14,344 nucleotides of DNA, from NCBI GenBank assembly GCA_964525185.1, contig CAZGFQ010000047.1, forward strand, positions 1-14,344. Reading direction: 5' to 3'. The DNA is from JABHGY01 sp964525185 (lineage in GTDB: Bacteria > Fidelibacterota > Marinisomatia > Marinisomatales > UBA1611). The notes below the pieces were generated by a model. The model was not told where the DNA came from and did no database searches. It saw only the letters and a program-made list of their open reading frames with translations. A program made the translations under genes and the position numbers. Below are positions 14,307 through 14,344 of the stretch, in pieces (position 1 is the first letter of the stretch; each line of letters starts with the position of its first letter).

Positions 14307-14344
14307 TTATTCAACAATGTCAGTGACGACACCGGCACCAACTG
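14307..14344 (-). CDS. tuf: Elongation factor Tu, C-terminal fragment (second tuf copy)
   Basis: Only the last 11 complete codons plus the stop are visible; the gene continues past the right edge. They encode VGAGVVTDIVE and TAA, matching the EF-Tu C-terminus (E. coli: TVGAGVVAKVLG). Its position upstream of rpmG, tRNA-Trp and secE is that of tufB in many bacteria. With the tuf start at 1-50 it indicates two same-orientation tuf genes flanking about 14 kb. The identification rests on a short fragment but is strongly supported by context. Confidence 0.9.
   Translation of the reverse strand, partial: VGAGVVTDIVE

Noticed and set aside
77..14309. Possible UGA-to-Trp recoding, given no TGA stops and a tRNA-Trp gene in the window
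   Set aside because: The tRNA anticodon is CCA, which reads UGG only, and all conserved proteins are full length with no in-frame TGA. The code looks standard.
1..14344. A novel accessory system, mobile element or CRISPR array
   Set aside because: Essentially every base belongs to conserved transcription or translation genes in a well-known order. No repeats longer than 7 bp, transposase, integrase or phage-like sequence was seen.

Overview
This window is an AT-rich bacterial housekeeping locus. It joins the classical 'rif' cluster (secE-nusG-rplK-rplA-rplJ-rplL-rpoB-rpoC) head-to-tail with the 'str' cluster (rpsL-rpsG-fusA-tuf). Every gene is on the minus strand. Transcription therefore runs from high to low coordinates: 3' end of one tuf copy, rpmG, tRNA-Trp(CCA), secE, nusG, rplK, rplA, rplJ, rplL, rpoB, rpoC, rpsL, rpsG, fusA, and the start of a second tuf copy at the left edge. 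All reading frames between the two tuf fragments are complete, and I saw no frameshift, mobile element, CRISPR array or rRNA.

Organism: the proteins are ordinary bacterial types. Several RNA polymerase features recall the Fibrobacteres-Chlorobi-Bacteroidetes (FCB) group and relatives: RpoC residues 68-86 (Cys-His-Cys spacing and flanking residues), a 7-residue insertion near RpoC 741-750, and an SI3-type insert of about 190 residues. The order rpoC-rpsL-rpsG-fusA-tuf, rather than fusA-rpsJ, argues against a typical Bacteroidetes. An uncultured FCB-like lineage such as Marinimicrobia is a guess from memory, not a demonstrated assignment.

Layout and function: the right end (about 14.34-13.27 kb) holds elongation and export factors (EF-Tu end, L33, tRNA-Trp, SecE, NusG). 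The middle right (13.26-11.21 kb) encodes L11, L1, L10 and L7/L12, which form the L1 stalk and the GTPase-associated stalk that recruits EF-Tu and EF-G. The centre (11.15-3.11 kb) encodes the beta and beta-prime subunits of RNA polymerase. The left end (3.03-0 kb) encodes S12, S7, EF-G and EF-Tu. The window thus groups transcription, translation and their coupling factor NusG.

The locus is very compact. Most gaps are 4-30 nt, the largest are 77 nt (rpoC-rpsL), 54 nt (rplL-rpoB) and 49 nt (tRNA-secE), and no gene-free stretch approaches 300 bases. No convincing intrinsic terminator was seen. One plausible internal promoter lies in the rpoC-rpsL gap. The most noteworthy details are TTG start codons on fusA, rpoB and rpoC, the lack of room for the classical E. 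coli ribosomal-protein operators, 10-bp-phased repeats in the rpoC-rpsL gap, and a Met-to-Gly change in the rifampicin region of RpoB. I found no evidence of a new biological system here.
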